From NCBI GenBank assembly GCA_024763075.1, contig JANTGF010000023.1, positions 1-47,827 on the forward strand: 47,827 nucleotides of DNA, given 5' to 3'. The notes under the pieces were generated by a model, which saw only the letters and a list, made by a program, of their open reading frames with translations, did not search any database and was not told the DNA's origin. The position numbers were made by a program, and so were the translations under genes. Origin of the DNA: Bacteroidales bacterium. GTDB taxonomy: Bacteria; Bacteroidota; Bacteroidia; Bacteroidales; VadinHA17. Positions within the stretch are counted from its first letter, which is position 1. Every line of letters begins with the position of its first letter. Below, one piece after another: positions 7,666-16,414 of the stretch.

Positions 7666-9663
7666 ATGATGAAACTCTTTAAAACACTTATTTTTACATT
7701 CCTTGTTTTATTACTTATTGCTCCGGAAGCGATCGGGCAAAAAAAGAAATTGCAAAAAGCAGTGGATGCTTTTGAAGCAGGTGAATATTATGATGCCATT
7801 GACCTTTACAAAGAAGCTTATGCAGCTTTGCAAAACAAAGAATTAAAGACGGATGCTGTTTTTAAAATTGCAGAATGCTACCGGAAAACGAATTCCCCGG
7901 AACTGGCAGAATTGTGGTATAAAAAAGCAGTTGGAGGAAATTATCCGGATCCTATTGCAGTACTCAGATATGCCGAAAGCATGAAAAAGAACGGGAAATA
8001 TGAGGATGCCATCGTTGAATTTCAAAAATACAAAGAACTGGTTCCCGATGATCCCCGTGCAAACCTGGGAGTAAAATCCTGTGAACTGGCAATGCAATGG
8101 GAAGAAAATCAAATGGGGTATATAATCCAGGATATGAAGTACTTCAATTCAAGAAGCCGTGATTACAGTCCGGCTTATGCCAGGGATGACTATGAAGTGG
8201 TATATTTTACATCTTCACGTGATGACGCAGATGGAAATAAGACCCATGGTGCAACCGGTCAGGACTTTAGTGATATTTTCATGACTAAGGTTGACAGAAA
8301 AGGGAAATGGAGTGTGCCTGTTCCACTGGATTCAAAAATAAATACGGAATTTGAAGAAGGAACGCCTTCATTTACTTCTGATTACAATACAATGTATTTT
8401 ACAAGATGCGAGGTAAGCAAAAGGGAACGCCTTGGTTGTCAGATTATGGTTACTTCCAGAACCAGTGAAGGCTGGTCAAGACCCGAGTCTCTTGGTTTGT
8501 TACCTGACAGCCTTGTGGTTGCTCACCCTGCAATTTCCAAAGATGGTTTAACCCTGCTATTTGTCTCGGATATGGGAGGTGGTTATGGGGCACATGATAT
8601 CTGGAAAGTAACCCGTAAAAGCATGTCCGGAGAATGGAGCCCACCTGAAAATATGGGAGATGATATCAATACGGAGGAGGATGAAATGTTCCCTTATATC
8701 CATAAAGACGGAAGTATATATTTTGCTTCTAACGGACATATGGGAATGGGTGGCCTGGATATTTTTAGAGCTGTGGAAGAACCTGGAGGAAGATGGAACG
8801 TGGAAAATATGCGGTCTCCGATCAATTCAAATGCTGATGATTTTGGAATCATTTTTGAAGATGAAACTGAAAGGGGCTACTTTAGTTCTACACGAAAAGG
8901 AAAAGGAAACGATGATATTTTTGCCTTTTCTTTGCCTCCATTAAAATTTAACATTAAAGGGATTGTAATTGATCACAAAACAGAAGCCGTAATACCGGAT
9001 GCCAAAGTTAAACTGATTGGAAGTGATGGTACTACCCTGGAGAATAAAACCGGTTCTGATGGTACTTTCAGATACAATCTAAAACCGAATACAGATTATA
9101 TTTTTCTTGCATCAAAAGAGGGCTATCTGAACTCAAAAGGACGTGAAACTACTAAAGGCCAGGAGGAAAGCAAGGATTACAGGATTACACTTGAAATGGC
9201 TTCCATTGATAAACCGATTGAATTACCCAATATTTTCTATGATTTCGGTAAGTGGGACCTGAGGCCGGAATCCATGGTTGCCCTGGATAAACTTGTGGAA
9301 GTACTGAATGATAACCCGAACATTACCATTGAGCTGGGGTCGCACACCGACAGCAGGGATACAGAAGCCTTTAACCAGCAACTTTCCCAAAAGAGAGCCC
9401 AATCGGTTATTGACTATCTGATCAGCAAAGGAATTGCCGCAGACCGTCTGACCGCAAAAGGTTATGGCGAATCGCAACCTAAAGTGGTGGATGCAAAAAC
9501 AGCCAAGCTCTATACATTCCTGAAAGAAGGGGATGTGCTGAATGATAAATTCATCAATGCCTTATCAAATCAGGATGATCAGGAAATTTGCCATCAGATG
9601 AACAGGCGGACAGAAATGAAAGTGCTGAGAACGGATTATGCAAAGGATTCAAATTCGAATTAA
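7666..9663 (+). CDS. PorE-like TPR/PD40/OmpA outer-membrane-associated protein
   Basis: The 665-residue product has a signal peptide (1-24), TPR-like helices (about 25-150), a PD40/WD40-type propeller (about 160-420; repeated blades such as GTPSFTSDYNTMYF, HPAISKDGLTLLFVSD and FPYIHKDGSIYFAS), a carboxypeptidase-regulatory-like beta domain (about 425-515) and a C-terminal OmpA peptidoglycan-binding domain (about 520-660; GSHTDSRDTEAFNQQLS, then KRAQSVIDYL). This order and length match PorE (PG1058) of the type IX secretion system, which links that machine to peptidoglycan. No other Por/Gld gene is nearby, and paralogues with this architecture are numerous, so the PorE role is not proven. The start is the first of two adjacent ATGs. 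Confidence 0.82.
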   Translation: MMKLFKTLIFTFLVLLLIAPEAIGQKKKLQKAVDAFEAGEYYDAIDLYKEAYAALQNKELKTDAVFKIAECYRKTNSPELAELWYKKAVGGNYPDPIAVLRYAESMKKNGKYEDAIVEFQKYKELVPDDPRANLGVKSCELAMQWEENQMGYIIQDMKYFNSRSRDYSPAYARDDYEVVYFTSSRDDADGNKTHGATGQDFSDIFMTKVDRKGKWSVPVPLDSKINTEFEEGTPSFTSDYNTMYFTRCEVSKRERLGCQIMVTSRTSEGWSRPESLGLLPDSLVVAHPAISKDGLTLLFVSDMGGGYGAHDIWKVTRKSMSGEWSPPENMGDDINTEEDEMFPYIHKDGSIYFASNGHMGMGGLDIFRAVEEPGGRWNVENMRSPINSNADDFGIIFEDETERGYFSSTRKGKGNDDIFAFSLPPLKFNIKGIVIDHKTEAVIPDAKVKLIGSDGTTLENKTGSDGTFRYNLKPNTDYIFLASKEGYLNSKGRETTKGQEESKDYRITLEMASIDKPIELPNIFYDFGKWDLRPESMVALDKLVEVLNDNPNITIELGSHTDSRDTEAFNQQLSQKRAQSVIDYLISKGIAADRLTAKGYGESQPKVVDAKTAKLYTFLKEGDVLNDKFINALSNQDDQEICHQMNRRTEMKVLRTDYAKDSNSN

Positions 9664-9724
9664 TTAAAGTTTATCCATAATGTCCGATTTCTTTGTTATG
9701 CTCGTCTTTAAAATTTGAACTATT

Positions 9725-10888
9725 ATGGATAACAGATATGCCCGCCGGGGAGTTTCAGCATCAAAAGAGGATGTACATAATGCGATTGCCGGAGTAGATA
9801 AGGGTATTTTCCCGAATGCTTTTTGCAAAATTGTTCCGGATATCCTGGGGGGCGATTCTGATTACTGTAATATAATGCATGCCGATGGTGCCGGAACAAA
9901 ATCGTCTTTGGCATATCTCTACTGGAAAGAAACGGGTGACCTGAATGTATGGAAAGGAATTGCACAGGATGCCATCGTAATGAATCTGGATGATCTTCTG
10001 TGTGTGGGTGCCACAAAGAATATTCTCTTGTCATCAACTATTGGACGGAATAAAAATCTGATTCCGGGAGAAGTGATTTCTGCAATTATTCAAGGGACAG
10101 AGGAAGTGCTGGAAGAATTACGGGATATGGGGGTTTCCATTTATTCCACAGGTGGTGAAACCGCCGATGTGGGAGACCTGGTACGGACCATTATTGTGGA
10201 CTCTACGGTAACTACAAGAATGAAGCGTTCTGAAGTGATTGACAACACTGATATTCAGCCCGGAGATGTGATCGTTGGCTTGTCTTCTTCTGGTATATCC
10301 AGTTATGAAAAAGAGTATAACGGAGGGATGGGCAGTAACGGGCTTACTTCTGCGCGCCATGATGTTTTCCATCATTATCTGGCAGATAAATATCCCGAGA
10401 GTTTCGATCCGCTTGTTCCGGAAGAACTGGTTTATTCGGGAAAATATAAGCTGGCAGAAGAGATAAAGGATATAGGTATTTCTGCCGGGAAGCTGGTTTT
10501 ATCTCCAACACGTACCTATGCACCTGTTGTACAGAAGGTATTAAGTCTTTTTCGCTATGATATTCATGGAATGATACATTGTTCCGGTGGTGCCCAAACC
10601 AAAGTGTTGAATTTCGTAAATAATTTGCATGTTATTAAAGATAATATGTTTCCGGTGCCTCCTTTGTTCAGGATAATTCAGCAACAATCCGGTACTTCCT
10701 GGCAGGAAATGTATAAGGTTTATAACATGGGGCACCGTTTTGAATTATATGTTCCGAAAGGTTTGGCCGGTGAAATTATTTCTATTTCCAGGGAGTTTGA
10801 AGTGGATGCACGGATCATTGGTCATTGTGACAGAAAATCAGGAAAGACCCTGACCATTCAATCTGAATTCGGGGTATTTCAGTATTGA
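9725..10888 (+). CDS. purM: Phosphoribosylformylglycinamidine cyclo-ligase (AIR synthase)
   Basis: PurM closes the imidazole ring, converting FGAM and ATP to AIR in purine synthesis in the cytoplasm. The 387-residue product has the ATP/substrate region DADGAGTK-like HADGAGTKSSLAY near residue 53, the MNLDDLLCVGA segment near 91, the STGGETADVGDLVRT motif near 140 and GLSSSGISSYEKEYNGGMGSNG near 182. It is longer than the E. coli enzyme (about 345) but in the range of the Bacteroidota form. prfA follows after a 349-bp spacer; purM-prfA proximity is a common arrangement in the phylum. Confidence 0.93.
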   Translation: MDNRYARRGVSASKEDVHNAIAGVDKGIFPNAFCKIVPDILGGDSDYCNIMHADGAGTKSSLAYLYWKETGDLNVWKGIAQDAIVMNLDDLLCVGATKNILLSSTIGRNKNLIPGEVISAIIQGTEEVLEELRDMGVSIYSTGGETADVGDLVRTIIVDSTVTTRMKRSEVIDNTDIQPGDVIVGLSSSGISSYEKEYNGGMGSNGLTSARHDVFHHYLADKYPESFDPLVPEELVYSGKYKLAEEIKDIGISAGKLVLSPTRTYAPVVQKVLSLFRYDIHGMIHCSGGAQTKVLNFVNNLHVIKDNMFPVPPLFRIIQQQSGTSWQEMYKVYNMGHRFELYVPKGLAGEIISISREFEVDARIIGHCDRKSGKTLTIQSEFGVFQY

Positions 10889-10892
10889 AACT

Positions 10893-10912
10893 CTGCTAAA
10901 TAGTAGTTTTTT
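10893..10912 (+). terminator. Weak terminator after purM
   Basis: A 5-bp stem 10893-10897 with 10902-10906 (one G-U pair) and a 4-base loop is followed by six T residues (10907-10912), four bases after the purM stop. The stem is short, so confidence is modest. The rest of the spacer to 11180 shows no gene or other clear element. Confidence 0.35.
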
Positions 10913-11180
10913 CAACCAACCTTCATTTTCCATCAGGTACTTTTCAGGTATTTTTGATTTTAGATTCAAATCATATTCCGGTCAGGCTCAGATTGGACCT
11001 GATTATTGGCTCCGTAAATGGTGACCTCGCAGAATATCAAAAACCGAATTGATAATCATTCAGGCCATTCGTATTTTTCGGAGTCTTTCAGCTATATCAT
11101 CTGTCTTTGTTTTTCCAATGAATAATCTGACTTTTCTGAAATCTTCAACAATCATCGTTCATCGTTCATCGTTTCTTAAA

Positions 11181-11211
11181 ATTGATCCCTGCTTTTTATT
11201 TATTATCTTTG
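11181..11211 (+). promoter_or_regulatory. Promoter of prfA
   Basis: ATTG at 11181-11184 and a perfect -7 element TATCTTTG at 11204-11211 are separated by 19 bases, matching the Bacteroidetes consensus. The predicted start near 11218 gives a leader of about 20 bases containing an unusually strong Shine-Dalgarno sequence (AGGAGG at 11226-11231) spaced 6 bases from the ATG; most genes here lack one. Confidence 0.72.
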
Positions 11212-11237
11212 CATTCTGAAAAACAGGAGGTATTATT

Positions 11238-12323
11238 ATGGGTAAAAATTTGATTCTGGATAAACTGGAAGGAGTAAAGGAGCGATTTCAGGAAGTTGGA
11301 AGATTAATAACCGATCCGGAAACAATTTCTGATATGAAGCGCTATGTAAAGCTGAATAAGGAGTATAAGGATCTGGAACCCATTATTCAGGCTTATGATG
11401 AATACACAAATGTGTTGAGTAATATTCAATCAGCAAAAGATATCCTGGGTGAGGAGAAAGATCCGGAAATGAGGGAAATGGCAAAGGAGGAACTGGATGA
11501 ATTACTGGAAAAGGTAACCCCGATGGAAGAAAGGATACAATTGCTGTTGATTCCAAAGGACCCGGAAGATGACAAAAATGCCCTGATGGAGATCCGTGCC
11601 GGTACGGGTGGGGATGAAGCCAGTATTTTTGCCGGAGACCTGCAACGAATGTATATGAAATATGCAGAATCCCGTGGCTGGAAAGTGGAAATTGAAAGGT
11701 TTACGGAGGGAACCGCAGGTGGTTTTAAAGAGATCGTATTGAAGGTGGCAGGAAATGGAGTTTACGGAACTTTGAAATATGAATCCGGTGTTCACCGGGT
11801 GCAAAGGGTACCACAGACGGAAACTCAGGGAAGAGTGCATACTTCTGCTGCCTCGGTGGCAGTGCTCCCTGAAGCTGAAGAGTTTGATGTGGAAATCAAA
11901 CCAGACGAAGTCCGGAAAGATACATATTGTTCTTCGGGACCGGGAGGCCAATCGGTGAATACAACTTATTCGGCGATTCGTTTAACCCATATTCCCTCCG
12001 GTATTGTGGTTACCTGCCAGGATCAGAAGTCGCAGTTAAAGAACCTTGATAAAGCCATGGCTGAACTGAGAACCCGGCTTTATGACCTGGAACATCAGAA
12101 GTACCTTGCTGAGATATCCTCAAAAAGAAAGACAATGGTCTCCACCGGAGACCGGTCCGCGAAAATACGTACCTACAATTACCCGCAGGGAAGAGTGACA
12201 GATCACCGGATAAACCTGACCATGTACAATTTGCAGGCGGTATTAAACGGAGATATACAGGAACTGATCGATAAACTTCAGATGGCTGAGAATGCTGAGA
12301 GGCTAAAAGAAAATGTGGCATAG
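11238..12323 (+). CDS. prfA: Peptide chain release factor 1
   Basis: RF1 recognises UAA and UAG stop codons on the ribosome and releases the finished peptide. The 361-residue product has the peptidyl-hydrolysis GGQ motif at 236-238 ([12 protein letters not shown]), the RF1-type stop-codon tripeptide P-x-T in VPQTETQGR near residue 190 (RF2 would have SPF), and the conserved [14 protein letters not shown] region near 310. Length is standard. The start is fixed by the strong ribosome-binding site and the promoter just upstream. It is followed 25 bp later by the methyltransferase-like gene. Confidence 0.96.
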   Translation: MGKNLILDKLEGVKERFQEVGRLITDPETISDMKRYVKLNKEYKDLEPIIQAYDEYTNVLSNIQSAKDILGEEKDPEMREMAKEELDELLEKVTPMEERIQLLLIPKDPEDDKNALMEIRAGTGGDEASIFAGDLQRMYMKYAESRGWKVEIERFTEGTAGGFKEIVLKVAGNGVYGTLKYESGVHRVQRVPQTETQGRVHTSAASVAVLPEAEEFDVEIKPDEVRKDTYCSSGPGGQSVNTTYSAIRLTHIPSGIVVTCQDQKSQLKNLDKAMAELRTRLYDLEHQKYLAEISSKRKTMVSTGDRSAKIRTYNYPQGRVTDHRINLTMYNLQAVLNGDIQELIDKLQMAENAERLKENVA

Positions 12324-12348
12324 TACTGTCAAATCTTAAGAATCAGTT

Positions 12349-12861
12349 ATGGTGCGGATCATCATATGGTTATTGCTGATAATCGGAGGGGCGATTCTCG
12401 GATTTTATCTTGATTCAATTTTTTTCCCCCTAATGGTAAGGAGCATTTGGTTTCATCTTATAACTTTGCTGTTGGGTGGGTTCCTCTTATCCCTGGTTCT
12501 AATAATCAGCCGTAATACAGGGAGGATTCTGGCAAAGTACGGAAGAGAAGGTGACCTCCCCCGGATGGAAACCAATGTATTGGTAAAAGAAGGCCCGTAT
12601 AAATATATGCGGCATCCGATGCATTTGGGTCTCTTCTTTTTCCCACTTTCAATTGCCCTGATCCTGGGTTCGCCGGCTTTTGTTTTTTTTATCGCACCGG
12701 CTGAACTTATTTTTATGCTGATCATGGTAAAACTGGTGGAAGAACCGGAAGCCAAAAGAAAGTTTGGTGAAGCTTATGATCAGTATGTTGCAAAAACACC
12801 GGGTTTTTGTTTGAATCCTGATTGTTTAAAGTCACTGTTTAGATCTAAAATAAATTATTAA
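12349..12861 (+). CDS. Isoprenylcysteine carboxyl methyltransferase-like membrane protein
   Basis: This 170-residue protein has about four hydrophobic segments and the ICMT/phospholipid methyltransferase (PEMT) signature GPYKYMRHPMHLG at about 86-98, then VEEPEAKRKFGEAYDQY near 135, where the E and R/Y residues contact the SAM cofactor in relatives. Bacterial members methylate lipids or small hydrophobic molecules at the membrane; the substrate here is unknown. It follows prfA closely and may be read through from its promoter. The ending is Lys/Ser-rich and unremarkable. Confidence 0.8.
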   Translation: MVRIIIWLLLIIGGAILGFYLDSIFFPLMVRSIWFHLITLLLGGFLLSLVLIISRNTGRILAKYGREGDLPRMETNVLVKEGPYKYMRHPMHLGLFFFPLSIALILGSPAFVFFIAPAELIFMLIMVKLVEEPEAKRKFGEAYDQYVAKTPGFCLNPDCLKSLFRSKINY

Positions 12862-12947
12862 ATTTATAATTTCTGGCACTTTCTTTGTGGAAATGTATTA
12901 ACCCCTATCATGTCTTCCTGTTTGTTTGAATTCTAACTATTGAAGAA

Positions 12948-14387
12948 ATGGATATTGAGCAATACCTGTTTAAAGAAGAGGCTGTAAGGGGAGAAAAAGC
13001 AGCGCTAAAGTTTCGTTGGATACTAATTTTTGTTATTCTCGCTTTTATTGTCGTAACCCTTTTGAAAGGAGATGTAAAGGAGGCAATGTTCTCTTTGATC
13101 CCTGCTTCAATCTTCCTTGTTTATAACCTGGTCCTGGGTTATATGATCAAAAAGGATAAAAACTATTATGTCCTTCGGTATTTGTCAGTTACTATAGATA
13201 TTCTGGCACTCTCAATACATATTTATATTAACTCAGTATTCTTCTCATCCATTGCAGTAAGTACTACCGCCACCATTCTTGTTTATCCGATTCTCATGTT
13301 TTTATCTGTGTTGAGGTATGATAAAAGACTGATTATCTATGCCACCCTTTTGACCATCTTATGTTTCAACCTAAATTATTATTTAAGGATCCACAGCATT
13401 GATAAGAATTTAATGGAACAGGTTATTTCTGCCAATCCGATGGGGCATTTTTTTAAATCGGCTTATTTACTGTTGCTGGGTATTTTCTTCCTTCAGGTAC
13501 CGGATATGGTCAGAAGATATATCGGAAGGCAGAAAAAGATGTTGCAAAAGAAGAATGCAGCCGAAATTACACTGGCTATTGAAAAAAGGGAAAAGGATAT
13601 CCTGAAAGAGAGCCTGGACGAGGTAAGCCGGCTGAATCAAGAGTTAAAGGAAAAAAATCAGAAAATTGAAGATCAGAATTTACAATTGAATGAATTAATG
13701 CAAATTAAGGATAAATTGCTGTCATTCATTAGTCATGATTTAAAGAACTCATTTTCAACAATGGTATCAATTGTTGAAACTTTTGGAGAAGATTATAAAA
13801 AGCTTTCAACGGAAGATATAGAATTGGGAATGGATGTTTTATCAAAGCATACAAAGAACAATTATGAATTATTTGAAAACCTCCTGCATTGGGCAAATGT
13901 TCAGCACGATGAAATCCCCATTCAGAAAATACCTTTGAAACTTTATGATTTTATGAGCAAAGTGTTTGAAGGTTTTGATGATGCTGCCTCACGGAAGAAA
14001 CTTAAAATAAGGATGCGGATAGAAAAGGATTTTATGTTTTATGCTGACAAGCGTATTATGAATATCGTTTTCAGGAATTTAATCAGCAATGCGATGAAAT
14101 TTACCCCTGAGGGAGGAAAAATTACCATGGATGCTGTTTCGGGAGAAAAATATACCCTGATAAATGTATCAGATACAGGTGTTGGATTTGATCAGGAGAA
14201 AGCAGCCCGTCTTTTTGAGATTGGAGGGATTCATAATACGAAGGGTACGAATGGTGAAACAGGGAGTGGCTTTGGTTTGATCTTGTGTAAAGAGCTAATA
14301 AACAAATGTGGAGGAGAAATTCACTTAAAAAGCAAACCCGGAAAAGGCAGTGTATTTTCCGTAATGATTCCAAATCAACCTGAATGA
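12948..14387 (+). CDS. Membrane-bound sensor histidine kinase, orphan
   Basis: The 479-residue protein has about six transmembrane segments in its first 185 residues, a coiled-coil linker rich in Glu/Lys (about 190-250), a HisKA domain with the phospho-acceptor His263 in the SFISHDLKNS motif, and a HATPase domain with the N box (NLISNAMKF), G1 box (DTGVGF) and G2 box (GSGFGL). It lacks a receiver domain and a recognisable periplasmic sensor; the stimulus is probably sensed in or at the membrane. No response regulator gene is adjacent, so its partner must lie elsewhere. The next gene is convergent, 46 bp away. Confidence 0.9.
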   Translation: MDIEQYLFKEEAVRGEKAALKFRWILIFVILAFIVVTLLKGDVKEAMFSLIPASIFLVYNLVLGYMIKKDKNYYVLRYLSVTIDILALSIHIYINSVFFSSIAVSTTATILVYPILMFLSVLRYDKRLIIYATLLTILCFNLNYYLRIHSIDKNLMEQVISANPMGHFFKSAYLLLLGIFFLQVPDMVRRYIGRQKKMLQKKNAAEITLAIEKREKDILKESLDEVSRLNQELKEKNQKIEDQNLQLNELMQIKDKLLSFISHDLKNSFSTMVSIVETFGEDYKKLSTEDIELGMDVLSKHTKNNYELFENLLHWANVQHDEIPIQKIPLKLYDFMSKVFEGFDDAASRKKLKIRMRIEKDFMFYADKRIMNIVFRNLISNAMKFTPEGGKITMDAVSGEKYTLINVSDTGVGFDQEKAARLFEIGGIHNTKGTNGETGSGFGLILCKELINKCGGEIHLKSKPGKGSVFSVMIPNQPE

Positions 14388-14433
14388 AAATTAACTCCTG
14401 ACTCAGAGGAGGCTTAACTTAGTGAGCAGGTAT

Positions 14434-15231
14434 TTATTTATAGACCTTTACCCAGTCCACAATCATCTGAACTGGCAAATCGGTGGGGTCAACCTTACCC
14501 ACCCAGGAGCCTCCCAGCTGCATATCGATCATAACATAAAAAGGCTGATCAAACGGCCATTGCGATGGATCTGCATCTTCAAGCCGCGGATAAATAAAAG
14601 TTTCTTTTCCATTCAGGGTAAAAACAAGTTTGTCAGGGTACCATTCCATACCATAAATATTAAATTCCTCATTATTCACCTGAGTTGTACCATAGTGTGG
14701 CGGGTTATCTTTCTTTTTTAAAACCAGGGTATAGTAGGAATGAACCGTTTGATAAATTTTGTTTTCATAATTCAGGTGCTCCATCAGGTCAATTTCTCCA
14801 TTACGGGGATATTTTCCGTATTTTGGCTGGTCAGCCAACATCCACATGGCAGGCCAGGCACCTGTAGCATTTTCCAGTTTGGCCCTGATCTCTACCTTTC
14901 CGTACTGATAAGAAAATTTCCCTTTGGTATTGACTCCACCGGTCAGGTATGGGACGGTATCGGTGGTCCTGTCCGGATTTACAATTCCCCTCAGGAAAAG
15001 CAAGCCGTCTTTTATCCATATACAATCTACATGGTTTGACATATAGTTGCCCCAGTCAGCCTTATTTCTTTCAATTACATTCCATTTAGTAGTATCTAAG
15101 CTGTTTTTTTCAAAATGATCTTCCCAGATCAGCTCCCAGGGCTCTCCTTCTTTATGACCGGTATATGTTTCCTGTTCTTTACAGGAAATTAAGACGACGG
15201 GAATAAAAAAAATTAGAATTGAATATTTCAT
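14434..15231 (-). CDS. GH16 family endo-beta-glucanase lipoprotein
   Basis: This 265-residue lipoprotein (lipobox with Cys17 in VLISCKE) has the GH16 active-site motif NGEIDLMEH, with the nucleophile Glu146, assisting Asp148 and acid/base Glu151. GH16 enzymes cut internal beta-1,3 or beta-1,3/1,4 bonds in laminarin, lichenan, agar or carrageenan; this one has the extra Met in the E-x-D-x-M-E form, typical of the laminarinase branch. Substrate-binding aromatic residues (WPAMW near 126) are present. It starts 24 bp after the GH43-like gene and is probably in one operon with it. It is expected at the cell envelope. Confidence 0.88.
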   Translation of the reverse strand: MKYSILIFFIPVVLISCKEQETYTGHKEGEPWELIWEDHFEKNSLDTTKWNVIERNKADWGNYMSNHVDCIWIKDGLLFLRGIVNPDRTTDTVPYLTGGVNTKGKFSYQYGKVEIRAKLENATGAWPAMWMLADQPKYGKYPRNGEIDLMEHLNYENKIYQTVHSYYTLVLKKKDNPPHYGTTQVNNEEFNIYGMEWYPDKLVFTLNGKETFIYPRLEDADPSQWPFDQPFYVMIDMQLGGSWVGKVDPTDLPVQMIVDWVKVYK

Positions 15232-15255
15232 AATTTTAATTCATTAACAATTTAA

Positions 15256-16326
15256 TTATTTATTCATATTTATTTTTAAGACATACCCAACAGTTCTGTC
15301 CCCGCCAAAGATATTCCAGCCACCCGGAGCATATAAATAGGCCGGTTTATGATTAATCATTAAGATTTTTGGCCTTTCCAGTTTGGGATCGGGTCCATAA
15401 ATTTTAGTGGTTTTTTTAAGATCTAAATCCGGGTAGTATGCAGCCAGCCGTTCGTAAGCGACCTCAGCATCCTTGAGTTTATAAGTCAATCCGTCTTTAG
15501 ATTTCCAAAGTGTTCCGCCGCCCACAATTCCTGTATTTTTACCGTGATTATCGGTTGTCAATAGGTAAAAAGTATGGTTGTAATAAAAAGCTGTGGCATC
15601 TTCCAGGGTGGCATTATTATCTGTTACCGGTTCATTACGGATGATATAGGGACCTTCCAGCTTATCGGAAATTGCCAGTCCGTATCTGAGTCCGTTTTTT
15701 CCTCTGGCTTTAAAATACAGGTAAAACTTACCATTTACCGTCAAAAATGCCGGGTTTACCACTCCATTTGACGATTTATAACACCACTTTGCAGGGTCGT
15801 TTGCATTGAGGATCTGGCCATCTTTACCCACTTTCTTCCAGGGTCCAAAGGGAGAATCAGCAATGGCCATACCAATGCTTTGATTCGCCGGATGAGGTGG
15901 CTGGTGAAAATCTGTATTTCCAATGTAAAGTAACACATATTTTTTACCCACCTTTTTAATTTCTGGATTATGAGGGGCGTATTTGTCCCATGTATTTTTT
16001 CGGGTACCCTGAATGGTTATATCTGAAAATTTAAATGGACCTTCCGGGCTGTCGGAAACATAATGAGCGATCTCACTGGATTTCCTCCATGCAGGATCCA
16101 CATTTTTCTCCGGCCAGCGGGCTACAAATAAATGTATTTTCCCGTTATCACCCTGAATGGGGGCACAACCCCAAATGGTATAATTATCATCCTGCACAGC
16201 AACTCCTTTCCATTCCAGGCTTTTGGCAATAAAAGAAAAAGCTGCTGTCTTTGGCGAATGCTGGCTGTAACCATTCTGGCTCAGCACAATTATCAGGAAA
16301 ATAAGGTATGAAACGGACTTATTCAT
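15256..16326 (-). CDS. Secreted GH43-like five-bladed propeller glycosidase
   Basis: The 356-residue protein has a signal peptide (1-21, NGYSQ) and blade-like repeats typical of the GH43/GH32/GH117 superfamily: TIWGCAPIQGDNGKIHLFVARW, NTWDKYAPHNPEIKKVGKKYVLLY, SSNGVVNPAFLTVNGKFYLYFKA (shown in part as NPAFLTVNGKFYLYF), and ATLEDATAFYYNHTFYLL. Candidate catalytic acids are the Asp in the first blade, the Glu in HNPEIKK and the Asp/Glu in LEDATAF. Such enzymes remove arabinose, xylose, galactose or anhydro-sugars; the specificity is not clear. It lies directly upstream of the GH16 gene. Confidence 0.66.
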   Translation of the reverse strand: MNKSVSYLIFLIIVLSQNGYSQHSPKTAAFSFIAKSLEWKGVAVQDDNYTIWGCAPIQGDNGKIHLFVARWPEKNVDPAWRKSSEIAHYVSDSPEGPFKFSDITIQGTRKNTWDKYAPHNPEIKKVGKKYVLLYIGNTDFHQPPHPANQSIGMAIADSPFGPWKKVGKDGQILNANDPAKWCYKSSNGVVNPAFLTVNGKFYLYFKARGKNGLRYGLAISDKLEGPYIIRNEPVTDNNATLEDATAFYYNHTFYLLTTDNHGKNTGIVGGGTLWKSKDGLTYKLKDAEVAYERLAAYYPDLDLKKTTKIYGPDPKLERPKILMINHKPAYLYAPGGWNIFGGDRTVGYVLKINMNK

Positions 16327-16414
16327 AATTCAGCAGGATTTGAATTATTACTTATACAATAACAATTTGCTAAATTGGAATAAAAACTGAAAAATAACAA
16401 TTCTAGGCTAATAT

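Noticed and set aside
7445-7669. Open frame of 74 codons overlapping the start of the PorE-like gene
   Set aside because: Its first part is the strong glnN terminator hairpin and the promoter-like spacer; the sequence has no protein-like pattern.
11502-11951. 149-codon minus-strand open frame
   Set aside because: Antisense of prfA; no independent support.
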